Below, piece after piece: positions 55,447 to 64,000 of a DNA stretch of 64,000 bases; the stretch's first letter is position 1; each line of letters opens with the position of its first letter. The notes beneath the pieces are model-generated. The model had not been told where the DNA came from. It worked only from the letters and a program-made list of their open reading frames with translations, and searched no databases. The stretch comes from Ruminiclostridium hungatei. Lineage in GTDB: Bacteria; Bacillota; Clostridia; Acetivibrionales; DSM-1351. The stretch spans positions 1-64,000 of the forward strand of contig NZ_MZGX01000020.1 of assembly GCF_002051585.1 (NCBI RefSeq). Direction: 5' to 3'. The translations under genes were made by a program, and so were the position numbers.

Positions 55447-55639
55447 AAAATTTTGAAAACTTTTTTACAGAGCCGGAAATTTTCCTGTTGAACCTGTATG
55501 TTAAAATCCATTATAATAATAATTATGGTTTAGCACTATAATTTGTTAAAATTTCTCTAAAATTTTCGGTAATTATGGAGAATTTTAGATTATTTTATTT
55601 TGAATTAAGCGTGGAGAACCCACGCGGATGGAGGTTAAG

Positions 55640-57379
55640 ATGAAGAAGCTCATGCTTGGCAATGAAGCTGTAGCAAGAGGGGCATATGAGGCTGGCTGTG
55701 CGGTTGCAGCGGCTTATCCCGGTACACCCAGTACTGAAATTACTGAGTACATAGCAAAATATGACGAAATATATTCCGAATGGTCACCAAACGAGAAGGT
55801 TGCTCTGGAGGTAGCCATAGGTGCATCAATCGGAGGTGCAAGGGCTATATGCTCAATGAAGCACGTGGGTTTGAATGTTGCTGCAGATCCACTGTTTACT
55901 GTTTCCTATTCGGGTGTAAACGGCGGACTTGTTGTTATGGTGGCTGATGATCCCGGTATGCACAGTTCTCAGAACGAACAGGACAGCAGATTCTATGCAA
56001 GGTCCTCAAAGGTTCCCATGCTGGAGCCGTCCGACAGCCAGGAATGCAAGGATTTTGTCAAGTATGCCTTTGAAATCAGTGAGCAATTTGATTGCCCGGT
56101 AATTGTCAGGCTTACCACCAGGGTATCCCATTCTCAAAGTGCCGTTGAGACAGGAGAAAAAGAGGATATCAAGCTCAAGGCTTACGTAAAGGACGCTGAT
56201 AAGTATGTTATGATGCCTGCCATGGCCAGAAAAAGACATGTTGAAGTAGAAAAGAGAATGGCGGCTCTGAGAGATTTCTCAAATACCAGCGGTTTAAATA
56301 GAATTGAGATGGGAAGTGAAGACATTGGAATAATAACCAGCGGCATTTCCTATCAGTATGTAAAAGAAGCTGTTCCCGGCGCTTCGGTGCTGAAAATAGG
56401 CATGGTGCATCCAATTCCCGAGAAAATGATTTCGGAATTTGCATTCAAGGTTAAAACCCTCTATGTTGTTGAGGAATTGGAACCTTTCTTTGAAAACCAG
56501 ATTTTAAAAATGGGTATAAAGGTCATAGGAAAGCAAAAGCTGCCTGTAATGGGAGAACTCAGCGCCCAGTTGATTTCTGAAAAGCTGTTCGACATAAAGG
56601 GCGAGGCTGTGCAGCCTGCCGCCGGACAACCGATTCCCGTAAGACCGCCGGTTATGTGCCCGGGCTGTCCTCACAGGGGTATGTTTTATGTGCTTAAGAA
56701 GCTCAAGCTGAACGTCAGCGGAGACATAGGCTGCTATACCTTAGGAGCACTTCCTCCCAATGAATGTATGGATACCTGCATCTGCATGGGAGCCAGCATA
56801 GGTGTTGCTCATGGATTGGAAATGGCGCGGGGAAGGGATTTCAGAAAGAAGACTGTAGCCGTCATAGGAGATTCCACCTTTATTCACTCAGGTATTACAG
56901 GCTTGATAGATGTTGTATATAATAAAGGAAATTCCACGGTTCTGATTCTGGACAATTCCATAACAGGTATGACAGGCCATCAGCATAATCCTACCACAGG
57001 CTTTACAATAAAGGGTGAACCTACCAAACAGGTGGATTTGGAATTGCTGTGCAAGGCTGTTGGAGTTGAAAGGGTCACAATCGTTGATCCCTTTGATGTG
57101 AAAGAGTTTGAAAAGGTGGTGAGGGCAGAAATTGATGCGGACGAGCCATCGGTTATCATATCCCAGAGACCATGTGCACTGTTAAAAAATGTCAGGTTCG
57201 AAGGCACACAGAAAATATCCCGTGAAAAGTGCAAGACCTGCAGAGTCTGTATGAAAATCGGATGTCCTGCCATTGTTGACAAAGGAGATCATCTGGAAAT
57301 AAATCCTGCTCTGTGTGTTGGCTGTAAGCTTTGTACAAAAATTTGCAGCTTTGGTGCAATAGAAAGGGCAGGTGAATAA
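55640..57379 (+). CDS. iorA: Indolepyruvate ferredoxin oxidoreductase, alpha subunit
   Basis: The 579-residue subunit oxidatively decarboxylates aryl pyruvates to acyl-CoA, passing electrons to ferredoxin. AYPGTPSTEITEYIA near residue 32 and the TPP-binding GDSTFIHSGITGLIDVVYNKGNSTVLILDN stretch (residues about 411-440, given by its ends GDSTF and LILDN) are present. Two C-terminal ferredoxin motifs, CKTCRVCMKIGC and CVGCKLCTKICS, bind [4Fe-4S] clusters. GGAGG decides the start at ATG 55640. It is followed 2 bp later by iorB. Confidence 0.96.
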   Translation: MKKLMLGNEAVARGAYEAGCAVAAAYPGTPSTEITEYIAKYDEIYSEWSPNEKVALEVAIGASIGGARAICSMKHVGLNVAADPLFTVSYSGVNGGLVVMVADDPGMHSSQNEQDSRFYARSSKVPMLEPSDSQECKDFVKYAFEISEQFDCPVIVRLTTRVSHSQSAVETGEKEDIKLKAYVKDADKYVMMPAMARKRHVEVEKRMAALRDFSNTSGLNRIEMGSEDIGIITSGISYQYVKEAVPGASVLKIGMVHPIPEKMISEFAFKVKTLYVVEELEPFFENQILKMGIKVIGKQKLPVMGELSAQLISEKLFDIKGEAVQPAAGQPIPVRPPVMCPGCPHRGMFYVLKKLKLNVSGDIGCYTLGALPPNECMDTCICMGASIGVAHGLEMARGRDFRKKTVAVIGDSTFIHSGITGLIDVVYNKGNSTVLILDNSITGMTGHQHNPTTGFTIKGEPTKQVDLELLCKAVGVERVTIVDPFDVKEFEKVVRAEIDADEPSVIISQRPCALLKNVRFEGTQKISREKCKTCRVCMKIGCPAIVDKGDHLEINPALCVGCKLCTKICSFGAIERAGE

Positions 57380-57381
57380 TT

Positions 57382-57957
57382 ATGGATAAATTAAATCTTT
57401 TGATAGTGGGAGTGGGGGGACAAGGTACTTTGTTAGCCAGCAGAATCCTTGGCACGGTTGCATTGAAATTGGATTTTGACGTAAAGGTATCCGAGGTTCA
57501 CGGTATGTCCCAGAGAGGCGGCAGTGTTGTTACCTATGTAAAATTCGGAAAGAAGGTTTATTCTCCTTTGATAGAAAAGGGTGAGGCAGACCTGGTAATT
57601 GCCTTTGAAGAGCTGGAGGCTTTAAGATGGACCGGTTACCTCAAGCAGGGCGGTAAAATGATTGTAAATGAACAGGAGATTAACCCCATGCCCGTAATAA
57701 TCGGCAAGGCAAAATATCCGGAAAATATATTGGATACCTTAAAAGCCGGTTTAAGCATATATTCACTGGATGCACTTGAAATTGCCCGCCGCTGCGGTAC
57801 GCAGAAAGCGGTAAATATTGTACTTCTAGGTGTAATGGCACGTCTTACCGGGATTGACAGGGAGATATTTGTGGATGCAATACACGAGGTTGTTCCGGCA
57901 AAGGTTCTGGAAGTAAACCTTAAGGCTTTTGAAGAAGGATATAACTATCATAAATAG
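57382..57957 (+). CDS. iorB: Indolepyruvate ferredoxin oxidoreductase, beta subunit
   Basis: The 191-residue partner of IorA (pyruvate/ketoisovalerate oxidoreductase gamma-type domain). VGVGGQGTLLASRILGTVAL at residue 7 and SEVHGMSQRGGSVVTYVKFG near 40 are characteristic. Two bases separate it from iorA. Together they convert transaminated aromatic amino acids to aryl-acetyl-CoA, supporting amino acid fermentation. Confidence 0.95.
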   Translation: MDKLNLLIVGVGGQGTLLASRILGTVALKLDFDVKVSEVHGMSQRGGSVVTYVKFGKKVYSPLIEKGEADLVIAFEELEALRWTGYLKQGGKMIVNEQEINPMPVIIGKAKYPENILDTLKAGLSIYSLDALEIARRCGTQKAVNIVLLGVMARLTGIDREIFVDAIHEVVPAKVLEVNLKAFEEGYNYHK

Positions 57958-58120
57958 AAATATAAATTTTTAAGATTTTTAGCCGATTGCTTTTGTGTGG
58001 GGCGGCGCTGCTGTAAACCCTGAAAGCCATTCCGGGTGGGATGTTTGGCGAAATATACAAAAGGGTGGTTTTATGAACCCCCTTGGAAAACTAAATATCT
58101 GAAACTTGGAGGGAAGTATT

Positions 58121-59422
58121 ATGTCTTATTGGAATGAAAAATACGAATGTATGTCCAAAGACGAAATGAGGCGGGTCCAGACTGAACGTCTCATAAAAAC
58201 AGTTACCAGGGTATATAACAACGTGCCTCACTACAAGGCGAAAATGGACAAGGCGGGAATTCTGCCAGGAGATATCAAGTCGGTGGACGACTTGAAGCAT
58301 TTGCCTTTTACTTATAAGCAGGATTTGAGAGATACATATCCCTTTGGGCTGTTTGCCGCACCTATGAGTGAAATCATAAGAGTACATGCATCGTCCGGTA
58401 CTACCGGTAAAAAAACGGTTGTGGGGTATACTAAAAATGATATAGAGGTTTGGGCGGAGGTTATGGCCCGTACCTTTGCGGGAGCCGGAGCGGGAAAGGA
58501 ATCCTTTTTACAGGTATCCTACGGATACGGCCTGTTTACCGGAGGCCTTGGAGCGCACTACGGGGGAGAATACCTTGGTGCCACAGTCATCCCCACATCC
58601 TCGGGAAATACTAAATTGCAATTGTCCCTTATGCAGGATTTCGGAACTACTCATATTGCCTGTACGCCCTCATATGCCCTGTATCTGGCTGAGGAAATGG
58701 AGGAGTTGGGCATCAGGCCTGAAGACCTCAAGCTCAAAGCCGGTATATTCGGCGCTGAACCCTGGTCTGAAAGCATGAGGCGAGAGATTGAAGCAAGACT
58801 TAAAATCAAGGCCATAGATATTTATGGACTCAGTGAGGTAATCGGGCCGGGAGTTGCCTGTGAATGTGAATACCAATGCGGCATGCACATTCCTGAAGAT
58901 CACTTTATTCCCGAAATAATCGATCCTGAAACCGAAGAGGTTCTGCCGGCAGGTTCACAGGGGGAGATTGTATTTACAACAATAACCAAGGAAGGTCTTC
59001 CCTTGATCAGATACAGGACAAGAGATCTTTCCTCCCTGAATTATGAACCCTGCAAGTGCGGGCGTACAGAGGTCAGGATGAGCAAGGTGACGGGAAGAAC
59101 CGACGATATGCTTATAATAAGAGGTGTGAATGTTTTCCCGTCCCAGGTTGAAAGCGTGCTGCTCTCAATAGGTGAAACTGCTCCTCATTACATGCTCATA
59201 GTTGACAGGAAGGACAACCTGGATACTCTTGAAATCCAGGTGGAAATTACTCCTCAGCTATTCTCTGATGAAGTTAAAAAACTTGAGGATATTGAAAGAA
59301 AGATAAAGAAGGAGGTTGAAAGTACTCTGGGTATCAGTGCCAAAATAAAGCTGGTGGAACCCAAATCCATTCAACGAAGCGAAGGCAAGGCAAAAAGAGT
59401 AATAGACAAAAGAGTTTTATAA
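58121..59422 (+). CDS. paaK: Phenylacetate-CoA ligase
   Basis: The 433-residue adenylate-forming ligase activates aryl acetates with ATP and CoA, or in this context converts aryl-acetyl-CoA to acid with ATP synthesis. Motifs: [18 protein letters not shown] near residue 90 (AMP-binding P-loop), [15 protein letters not shown] near 233, YRTRDLSSL near 303 and [20 protein letters not shown] near 330. GGAGGG precedes ATG 58121. It is in the ior operon, 164 bp after iorB. Confidence 0.95.
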   Translation: MSYWNEKYECMSKDEMRRVQTERLIKTVTRVYNNVPHYKAKMDKAGILPGDIKSVDDLKHLPFTYKQDLRDTYPFGLFAAPMSEIIRVHASSGTTGKKTVVGYTKNDIEVWAEVMARTFAGAGAGKESFLQVSYGYGLFTGGLGAHYGGEYLGATVIPTSSGNTKLQLSLMQDFGTTHIACTPSYALYLAEEMEELGIRPEDLKLKAGIFGAEPWSESMRREIEARLKIKAIDIYGLSEVIGPGVACECEYQCGMHIPEDHFIPEIIDPETEEVLPAGSQGEIVFTTITKEGLPLIRYRTRDLSSLNYEPCKCGRTEVRMSKVTGRTDDMLIIRGVNVFPSQVESVLLSIGETAPHYMLIVDRKDNLDTLEIQVEITPQLFSDEVKKLEDIERKIKKEVESTLGISAKIKLVEPKSIQRSEGKAKRVIDKRVL

Positions 59423-59481
59423 TATCAATATTATGTATAATGGCAGTTCTTGAATAAATTAAGTAAAAGGAGGCCCACAAC

Positions 59482-59913
59482 ATGCTGGTAAAACAGATAT
59501 CCGTATTCCTGGAAAACAAATCAGGCCGTTTGGCGGATGTAACAAGAACTCTGGCGGATAACGGCATCAACATATGTGCTTTATCCATAGCTGATACTAC
59601 CGACTTTGGGATTCTGAGGCTGATAGTAAACAAACCCGAAGAGGCTGAGAAAATCCTCGGAGAAAATGAGTTTACGGTAAGCGGCACAAGCGTAATAGCA
59701 ATAAGCGTGGAGGATAAGCCCGGCGGTCTTGCAAAGGCACTTGCTGTGCTTCAGGAGAATAATATCAGTATTGAATATATGTATGCTTTTGTTGGTAAAA
59801 ACGGAAACAGTGCTTTTGTCATAATCAGGGTCGAAAAGCCTGAGGAGGCGGTGAAGACCTTATCAAGCTGTGACATAACTATCATACCCAGTCAACAGGT
59901 TTATTGCCAGTAA
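59482..59913 (+). CDS. Tandem ACT domain protein
   Basis: A 143-residue protein with two ACT modules: LVKQISVFLENKSGRLADVTRTLADNGINI at the start (given by its ends LVKQISVF and DNGINI), then a second beginning near residue 72 with AISVEDKPGGLAKALAVLQENNISIEYMYAF (ends AISVEDKPG and IEYMYAF). It is the usual companion of clostridial ior-paaK operons and likely senses an aromatic or branched amino acid. AGGAGG precedes the ATG. Confidence 0.9.
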   Translation: MLVKQISVFLENKSGRLADVTRTLADNGINICALSIADTTDFGILRLIVNKPEEAEKILGENEFTVSGTSVIAISVEDKPGGLAKALAVLQENNISIEYMYAFVGKNGNSAFVIIRVEKPEEAVKTLSSCDITIIPSQQVYCQ

Positions 59914-59930
59914 AGATTACAATATTGTAA

Positions 59931-59966
59931 AGAAGCCGGAGGCCCAAAACTCTGGCTTTTTTTTAT
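59931..59966 (+). terminator. Terminator of the ior operon
   Basis: AAGCCGGAG and CTCTGGCTT form the stem, followed by TTTTTTTATT. Confidence 0.85.
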
Positions 59967-60037
59967 TGTGTAGGATAATATGGAATTATGGGATATATCA
60001 ATAAGCAATGTTAAGAACTGCAGAAGGGGAAACGGAA

Positions 60038-61387
60038 ATGTGTAAAAAAATCAATTTTATTTTAGTCTTGGGTGTTATATCAATAATAGTAATTATTACT
60101 GCCGTCAGTCTCCTGTTTTTTACAACTCTTATGCCGGCGGCTGAATCTGACGGGACTACACCTGTGGCCCAAACTTCCATTACCAAAGCAGCCGGTACCG
60201 GCCATTTGGCACAAAACTCTCCTGAAAGTAATTCTGCCCCCAACGGCAAAAGTAATCCCGCAAAAGAAACAGCCAGAAAAGCATTTATTTCTGAGGCAGA
60301 AATACTTATAAAGGACACTCACTATATAAAGGCCAGTTTGTTATTGGGCAAGGCTTTGATGGATTTTCCCGAGGATAAGGAAATCTCGGTACTAAATGAT
60401 AAGGCAGAGAACCTGGAGAAGCAATTGATTATTTACAAGGGCAAAATATATCATGTGTTTTTTCATAGCCTTATTGTTTACCCTGAGCTGTGCTTTACGG
60501 GGGATTCCATGGAGCAGGGCTACAACGATTGGATGACTACTGTAAGGGAATTTAAATTGATGATACAGGAAATGTATGAACGGGGCTATACGCTTGTTGA
60601 CCTGAGAGACCTGTTTAAAATTGATGCTTCGGGAAAAATGGTCAGGCAGGATATATATCTTCCTGAAGGTCAGAAGCCTCTGGTTATTTCTGTGGACGAT
60701 ATGAGCTATTACAAATATATGGAGAAGGATGGTTTTGCCAAGAAGCTGGTACTTGATAAGGCCGGGAAGCTTGCATCACTTATAAATACTCCCCGGGGAG
60801 ACGAAATAATATCAAAGGATGGAGATGTAGTTCCCATTTTGAATAATTTCATTGAAGAGTATCCTGATTTTTCATTTAAAGGAGCTAAAGGCACCCTGGC
60901 ATTAACAGGTTATGAAGGAATACTCGGATATCGTACAAATCATAACAATCCGGACTGGCAGAAAGAAAGAGACGCTGTGGTGCCCATAGTTGACAAGCTT
61001 AAGGAAACAGGATGGGCTTTTGCAAGTCATAGCTACACACATAGAAGAACATTTTCCGAAGGAACCATAACCTTGGATTATCTCAAATATGATACGGATA
61101 AGTGGATGAATGAAGTGGGAAGTATAGTAGGAACCACCAATATATACATAGCTCCTTTTGGAGCAACCTTCAGGCAGAACGATGCCAGGCAGCGTTACAT
61201 AGTAAGCCGGGGGTTCAATGTATATTGCGGTGTGGGACCTCAGCCCTCGTACATATTATATAAGGATAATGCATATATGGAAAGGCTTGACCTGGACGGC
61301 TACAAAATGTTTCATATGCCGGAACTGATGAAGGATTTGTTTGATGTGGACAAAGTATTTGACCCGGCGAGGCCGGGCTTTAAATAA
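60038..61387 (+). CDS. Membrane-anchored polysaccharide deacetylase family protein
   Basis: The 449-residue protein has one N-terminal transmembrane helix (FILVLGVISIIVIITAVSL), a Ser/Thr/Pro-rich linker, a short helical (TPR-like) segment near residues 80-130, and a NodB-type domain. The Asp pair is in PLVISVDDMSYYK near residue 214 and the metal His motif is ASHSYTHRRTF near 330. The domain contains a large insert between the two motifs. ATG 60038 has GAAGGGG upstream; an earlier in-frame ATG lacks a site. It probably deacetylates cell-wall or extracellular polysaccharide. Confidence 0.82.
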   Translation: MCKKINFILVLGVISIIVIITAVSLLFFTTLMPAAESDGTTPVAQTSITKAAGTGHLAQNSPESNSAPNGKSNPAKETARKAFISEAEILIKDTHYIKASLLLGKALMDFPEDKEISVLNDKAENLEKQLIIYKGKIYHVFFHSLIVYPELCFTGDSMEQGYNDWMTTVREFKLMIQEMYERGYTLVDLRDLFKIDASGKMVRQDIYLPEGQKPLVISVDDMSYYKYMEKDGFAKKLVLDKAGKLASLINTPRGDEIISKDGDVVPILNNFIEEYPDFSFKGAKGTLALTGYEGILGYRTNHNNPDWQKERDAVVPIVDKLKETGWAFASHSYTHRRTFSEGTITLDYLKYDTDKWMNEVGSIVGTTNIYIAPFGATFRQNDARQRYIVSRGFNVYCGVGPQPSYILYKDNAYMERLDLDGYKMFHMPELMKDLFDVDKVFDPARPGFK

Positions 61388-61412
61388 TCGGTAAAAATAT
61401 ATCAGTGCGTCA

Positions 61413-61489
61413 GATTCACCATACGGAAACGGGAAGTCCGGCTGGAAGGTAAGGCTTTGGCGGACAATGCATTTGCGTATGGTGGATTC
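61413..61489. repeat. Convergent inverted repeat after the deacetylase gene
   Basis: GATTCACCATACG and CGTATGGTGGATTC (one G-T) enclose an inner GTCCG/CGGAC stem. It lies between two convergent genes and could act as a terminator or a structured 3' end, but has no strong T-run. Confidence 0.45.
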
Positions 61490-61564
61490 GGAGCACTTGA
61501 AAAAATTACATTTTATCTGTCAATGCCATTGCCTTTTATCAGAACTTATTATCAGCACTGTTTA

Positions 61565-62575
61565 TCAAAGCTTTTTGATTGAATTTTTATAGTTTTCTAT
61601 AACATTGTCACACCAGCGGTCAAATTCCGGGTCGTCTTTCTGAAGCTCGGGGTGAGAAAGTACATTGTCCAATAATGCTCTGATGCCCTGATCGAAGCGC
61701 ACGGTGGCATTAAAGCCGGGAACAAGCCTTTTCAGCTTTGAATTGTCAAAAATCACGGTGTTGGCTTTGTCACCAATCAGAGAACCGGTAAAATCATAGC
61801 TGCTGCATTCAGCCAGGTAGTACGAGGAAATGTGCACGGCATTCAGCTTTACACCCAGAGCTGAAGCTATTATTTCGTATATCTGATTCCAGGTCAGGCT
61901 TTCATCGGAGGTTATGTTAACAGCTTCCCCAACAGCGTGGATATTTCCCATGAGGCCTGTAAAGCCCTTTGCAAAATCACTGTTATGGGTAAGTGTCCAT
62001 AGGGAGGTGCCATCTCCGTGTATTATTACAGGCTTGTTTTCCAGCATTCTTTTCGCAACCTGCCAACTGCCGTTATCACCGTGAACACCAAGAGGAATGC
62101 TGCGGTCGTCATAAGTGTGGCTTGGTCGTACAATAGTCACAGGGAAGCCTGTTTTGCGGTATTCTGAGATAAGCAGCTCCTCGCAGGCAATTTTATTTCT
62201 GGAGTATTCCCAATAGGGATTTGCCAGGGGAGTGGACTCTGTTATTCTGTAGTCGGAAAGAGGTTTTTGATAAGCAGAGGCGGAGCTGATGAAAATATAC
62301 TGCTTTGTCTTGCCGGAAAACAGTCTTATATCCCTTTCAACCTGTGAAGGGACAAAGGCTATAAAATCTGCCACAACATCAAAAGAGAGATCTTTAATAA
62401 GAGCTGCAACACCTGCCTCGTCATTAATATCAGTCTTAATGACTTTTGCACCTTCGGGAACCCTGTCATTATTATTCCCTCGATTTAACAAATATAGTTC
62501 CCAGCCTTGTCTGACCAAAGCAGAAGAAATAGCAGTACTGATTGTACCTGTGCCGCCTATAAAGAGTGCTTTCAT
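61565..62575 (-). CDS. NAD-dependent epimerase/dehydratase family protein
   Basis: A 336-residue extended short-chain dehydrogenase. The N-terminal cofactor loop is FIGGTGTISTAISSAL, the catalytic YSRNK (Tyr-x3-Lys) is near residue 124, and VRPSHTYDDRSIPLG follows. Relatives include mRNA-binding-like and isoflavone-reductase-like epimerases acting on sugar nucleotides. It stands alone on the minus strand and is divergent from the interrupted regulator, which might control it. AGGAGG precedes the ATG. Confidence 0.9.
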   Translation of the reverse strand: MKALFIGGTGTISTAISSALVRQGWELYLLNRGNNNDRVPEGAKVIKTDINDEAGVAALIKDLSFDVVADFIAFVPSQVERDIRLFSGKTKQYIFISSASAYQKPLSDYRITESTPLANPYWEYSRNKIACEELLISEYRKTGFPVTIVRPSHTYDDRSIPLGVHGDNGSWQVAKRMLENKPVIIHGDGTSLWTLTHNSDFAKGFTGLMGNIHAVGEAVNITSDESLTWNQIYEIIASALGVKLNAVHISSYYLAECSSYDFTGSLIGDKANTVIFDNSKLKRLVPGFNATVRFDQGIRALLDNVLSHPELQKDDPEFDRWCDNVIENYKNSIKKL

Positions 62576-62763
62576 ATGAATTCCTCCTGAAAGTATTTGA
62601 ATAGTTTAAAACCATAGAAGTATTATACAACGGTTCAGATAAATTTGGTAGTAGTCTTAAAATCAGATATACTGCAAAGAATGTCAAAAACGTCGAGCAA
62701 GGATATATCTTTTATAATATAATAAAATCACTTCCGGAATAAAAATCAAAAGGAGGGCGAAAT

Positions 62764-63505
62764 TTGGATTATTTCACAGAAACCTGCGCAATAATTACCT
62801 TTATAGAAAAGCGGATTAAGGAAAGACTGGAATTTAAGGAACTGGAAAAATCCCTGAATTTTTCTTATCGGCATATCAGGGAAATATTCAGGAAAAAGAC
62901 CAATATACCGTTGTCCCAGTATACCCTCTATTGACAATGTATAACACGCCTCACACCGGCTATTTTGCCACTTTTCTTTGTTGTCGTCCTTGCCTTGCAT
63001 CAGCAAGGCTGCGTCCATCCGCCTCGAAAACTGCCAAAATATCTCGGTGTGAGGTCGGAGATTTTTGAGCGAGAGAATTTGGCTTGCGGCTATGTTGAAG
63101 ACGCGAAGGAAGGCTTTGTGCCTTACAAACGGCTTCAACATAGCCGAAGGGTAAATTCGCCGCTCAAAAACGTATTATACATTGTTAATAGAGGGTACCA
63201 TAGCAAGAAAGATTGCCAACTGTGCACTTGAAATAGTATCTACTTCAAAAAAACTGACTGATATAGCAGCCGAGTATGGTTTTGGAAGCTACGATACCTT
63301 TACCCGTGCCTTTAAGCGCCAGACAGGCATAAGGCCGTCAGAACTGAGGCATTCGGGACTTAAATGCGGCAGGAAGCCTATCTGCTCAGGCGTATTTGTG
63401 CCGGTTATTTATAATATTGACAAATCCAAATCAGCCCTGTCGGTTTTATCGAAGGTGGAGATTGTGGAAAAAGCGGCGAAGCCTCTCGGGTTTCGCTGCT
63501 TTTAA
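62764..63505 (+). pseudogene. AraC-family transcriptional regulator split by a MITE
   Basis: The first 53 codons (TTG 62764 after AAAGGAGG) encode the beginning of an AraC HTH domain (EKRIKERLEFKELEKSLNFS...). The frame then enters the element at 62924. After the element, 63198-63505 continues with ANCALEIVSTSKKLTDIAA and YGFGSYDTFTRAFKRQTG, the second HTH helix pair. A 40-residue tail with VPVIYNIDKS follows. Removing the 272-bp element plus one TA joins the halves in frame as SQYTIARKIANC, so the gene was intact before the insertion. The tail may be a short effector domain of the Rob/GyrI-like kind. Confidence 0.88.
62922..63197. mobile_element. MITE copy 2, inserted in the AraC gene
   Basis: The element spans 62924-63195 (272 bp) with TA on both sides as target duplication (62922-62923 and 63196-63197). 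Terminal inverted repeats are the same as in copy 1, and overall identity to copy 1 is very high. The second internal hairpin is perfect here: GGCTATGTTGAAG and CTTCAACATAGCC at about 63087-63146. It encodes no transposase; a related element elsewhere would have to move it. Confidence 0.9.
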
Positions 63506-63607
63506 ATAGTTCCATAAAAAACAGCAAAATAACTTGAAATATGTGGATAATATGTTATAATTATTGATGCATATGATTTTCATTCGGAGTGTCCCAAAGA
63601 TTGCCAG

Positions 63608-64000
63608 CTAAAGATATGAATTAATCAGTAAACATCTGAATGTTAAATCATTTTCTATTTTATCCGAAGACTTCCAATTATCTTCAAGTGCTAAACCTAT
63701 ATATTGAGTCCACTTTGTAAAATAGTAATGATGTAACTTCTTAATAAACACACCATCGTTTTCCTTCAATAAATTATTGACATAATCAATCTGTCTTTTT
63801 ATGGAACTTATTCTTGCTGCTATACCGAGCTTTGCGATTAGCTCTGTCCGATGAAACCAAAGCATCCATTCTTTTGCATTAAGACTGTTCATATTATCAT
63901 TAAAATTATTCATAAATGCAGAAGCAGGTGAAATAATCTGGTGATTATAAAGTAATTTAACATTGGGGATGGGTGATAAGTCAGTAAGCTTTGAAATAGC
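63608..64000 (-). CDS. C-terminal part of an unknown protein (runs off the window)
   Basis: The frame is open from the window edge through at least 130 codons to a stop at 63608. An internal ATG at 63913 could start it, but the preceding 29 codons are also open, so the gene probably extends beyond 64000. The visible residues are polar and helical, with MLWFHRTELIAKLGIAARISS and KKLHHYYFTKWTQYIGLALE. No family is recognised. The sequence is more AT-rich than neighbouring genes, compatible with an accessory or transferred gene. Confidence 0.55.
   Translation of the reverse strand, partial: AISKLTDLSPIPNVKLLYNHQIISPASAFMNNFNDNMNSLNAKEWMLWFHRTELIAKLGIAARISSIKRQIDYVNNLLKENDGVFIKKLHHYYFTKWTQYIGLALEDNWKSSDKIENDLTFRCLLINSYL

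Noticed and set aside
62746-63141. Minus-strand reading frame across MITE copy 2, echoed at 54607-54885 in copy 1
   Set aside because: The similarity between the two frames simply reflects the repeated element. Each frame begins in unrelated flanking DNA, and the conserved part coincides with the hairpin arms; there is no ribosome binding site.

Overview
The window looks like a chromosomal segment of a mesophilic, low-to-middle GC anaerobic clostridium. The evidence is the SCIFF peptide with its radical SAM maturase (a clostridial hallmark), DUF6514 and DUF1540 proteins, a lysine riboswitch in front of dapA, the dnaG-sigA pair, an indolepyruvate:ferredoxin oxidoreductase operon and strong AGGAGG ribosome binding sites. 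A cellulolytic Ruminiclostridium-type host is my inference; nothing in the window proves the species.

Layout. 1-2.8 kb: the end of an unknown gene, an acetate transporter (minus) with a possible C-terminal frameshift, tRNA-Leu(GAG), a DUF624 membrane protein and a deoxyribosyltransferase-like protein. 2.9-10.2 kb: aspartate-family amino acid genes. dapA, dapB and a stand-alone ACT protein lie on the minus strand behind a lysine riboswitch; aspartate kinase, also minus, has a structured leader. A SpoIID-like protein and a stray FabH sit between them. 10.3-22.7 kb: a housekeeping block with queA-tgt-yajC, a TIGR04086 membrane protein, the SCIFF peptide and maturase, a gamma carbonic anhydrase, secD-secF, a DUF6514 protein, dnaG and sigA. 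22.9-27.3 kb: tRNA-Asn and tRNA-Met followed by a 208-bp tandem repeat with tRNA-like ends, then an HD-GYP protein, trmK, a NIF3 protein and the RNase P RNA.

27.5-35.1 kb is the most unusual part. A promoter, a leader with an attenuator-like terminator and six closely spaced genes encode a decarboxylase-fold protein that has lost its PLP lysine, two GNAT/FemAB-type acyl or aminoacyl transferases and three cobalamin-binding radical SAM enzymes. I know no characterised pathway with this composition, so it is my main candidate for an undescribed biosynthetic system. 37.3-40.4 kb holds a type II thioesterase, a nitrilase-family amidase, an Sfp-type phosphopantetheinyl transferase and a CAT-like acyltransferase. 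These are accessory functions for a carrier-protein assembly line, but no synthetase is present in the window.

40.4-54.5 kb carries a secreted beta-propeller protein, small metabolic and membrane proteins, an aldo/keto reductase, a metallophosphoesterase, an XPD/DinG-type helicase fused to a nuclease domain next to a UvrD-type helicase, a YqeG phosphatase, aroE, a ComFB-like protein and an LCP cell-wall ligase. 54.6-64 kb contains two copies of a roughly 272-bp MITE with TA target duplications, one of which splits an AraC-type regulator. Between the copies lie iorA-iorB-paaK-ACT (2-oxoacid oxidation), a polysaccharide deacetylase-like protein and an NAD-dependent epimerase. The window ends inside an unknown minus-strand gene.
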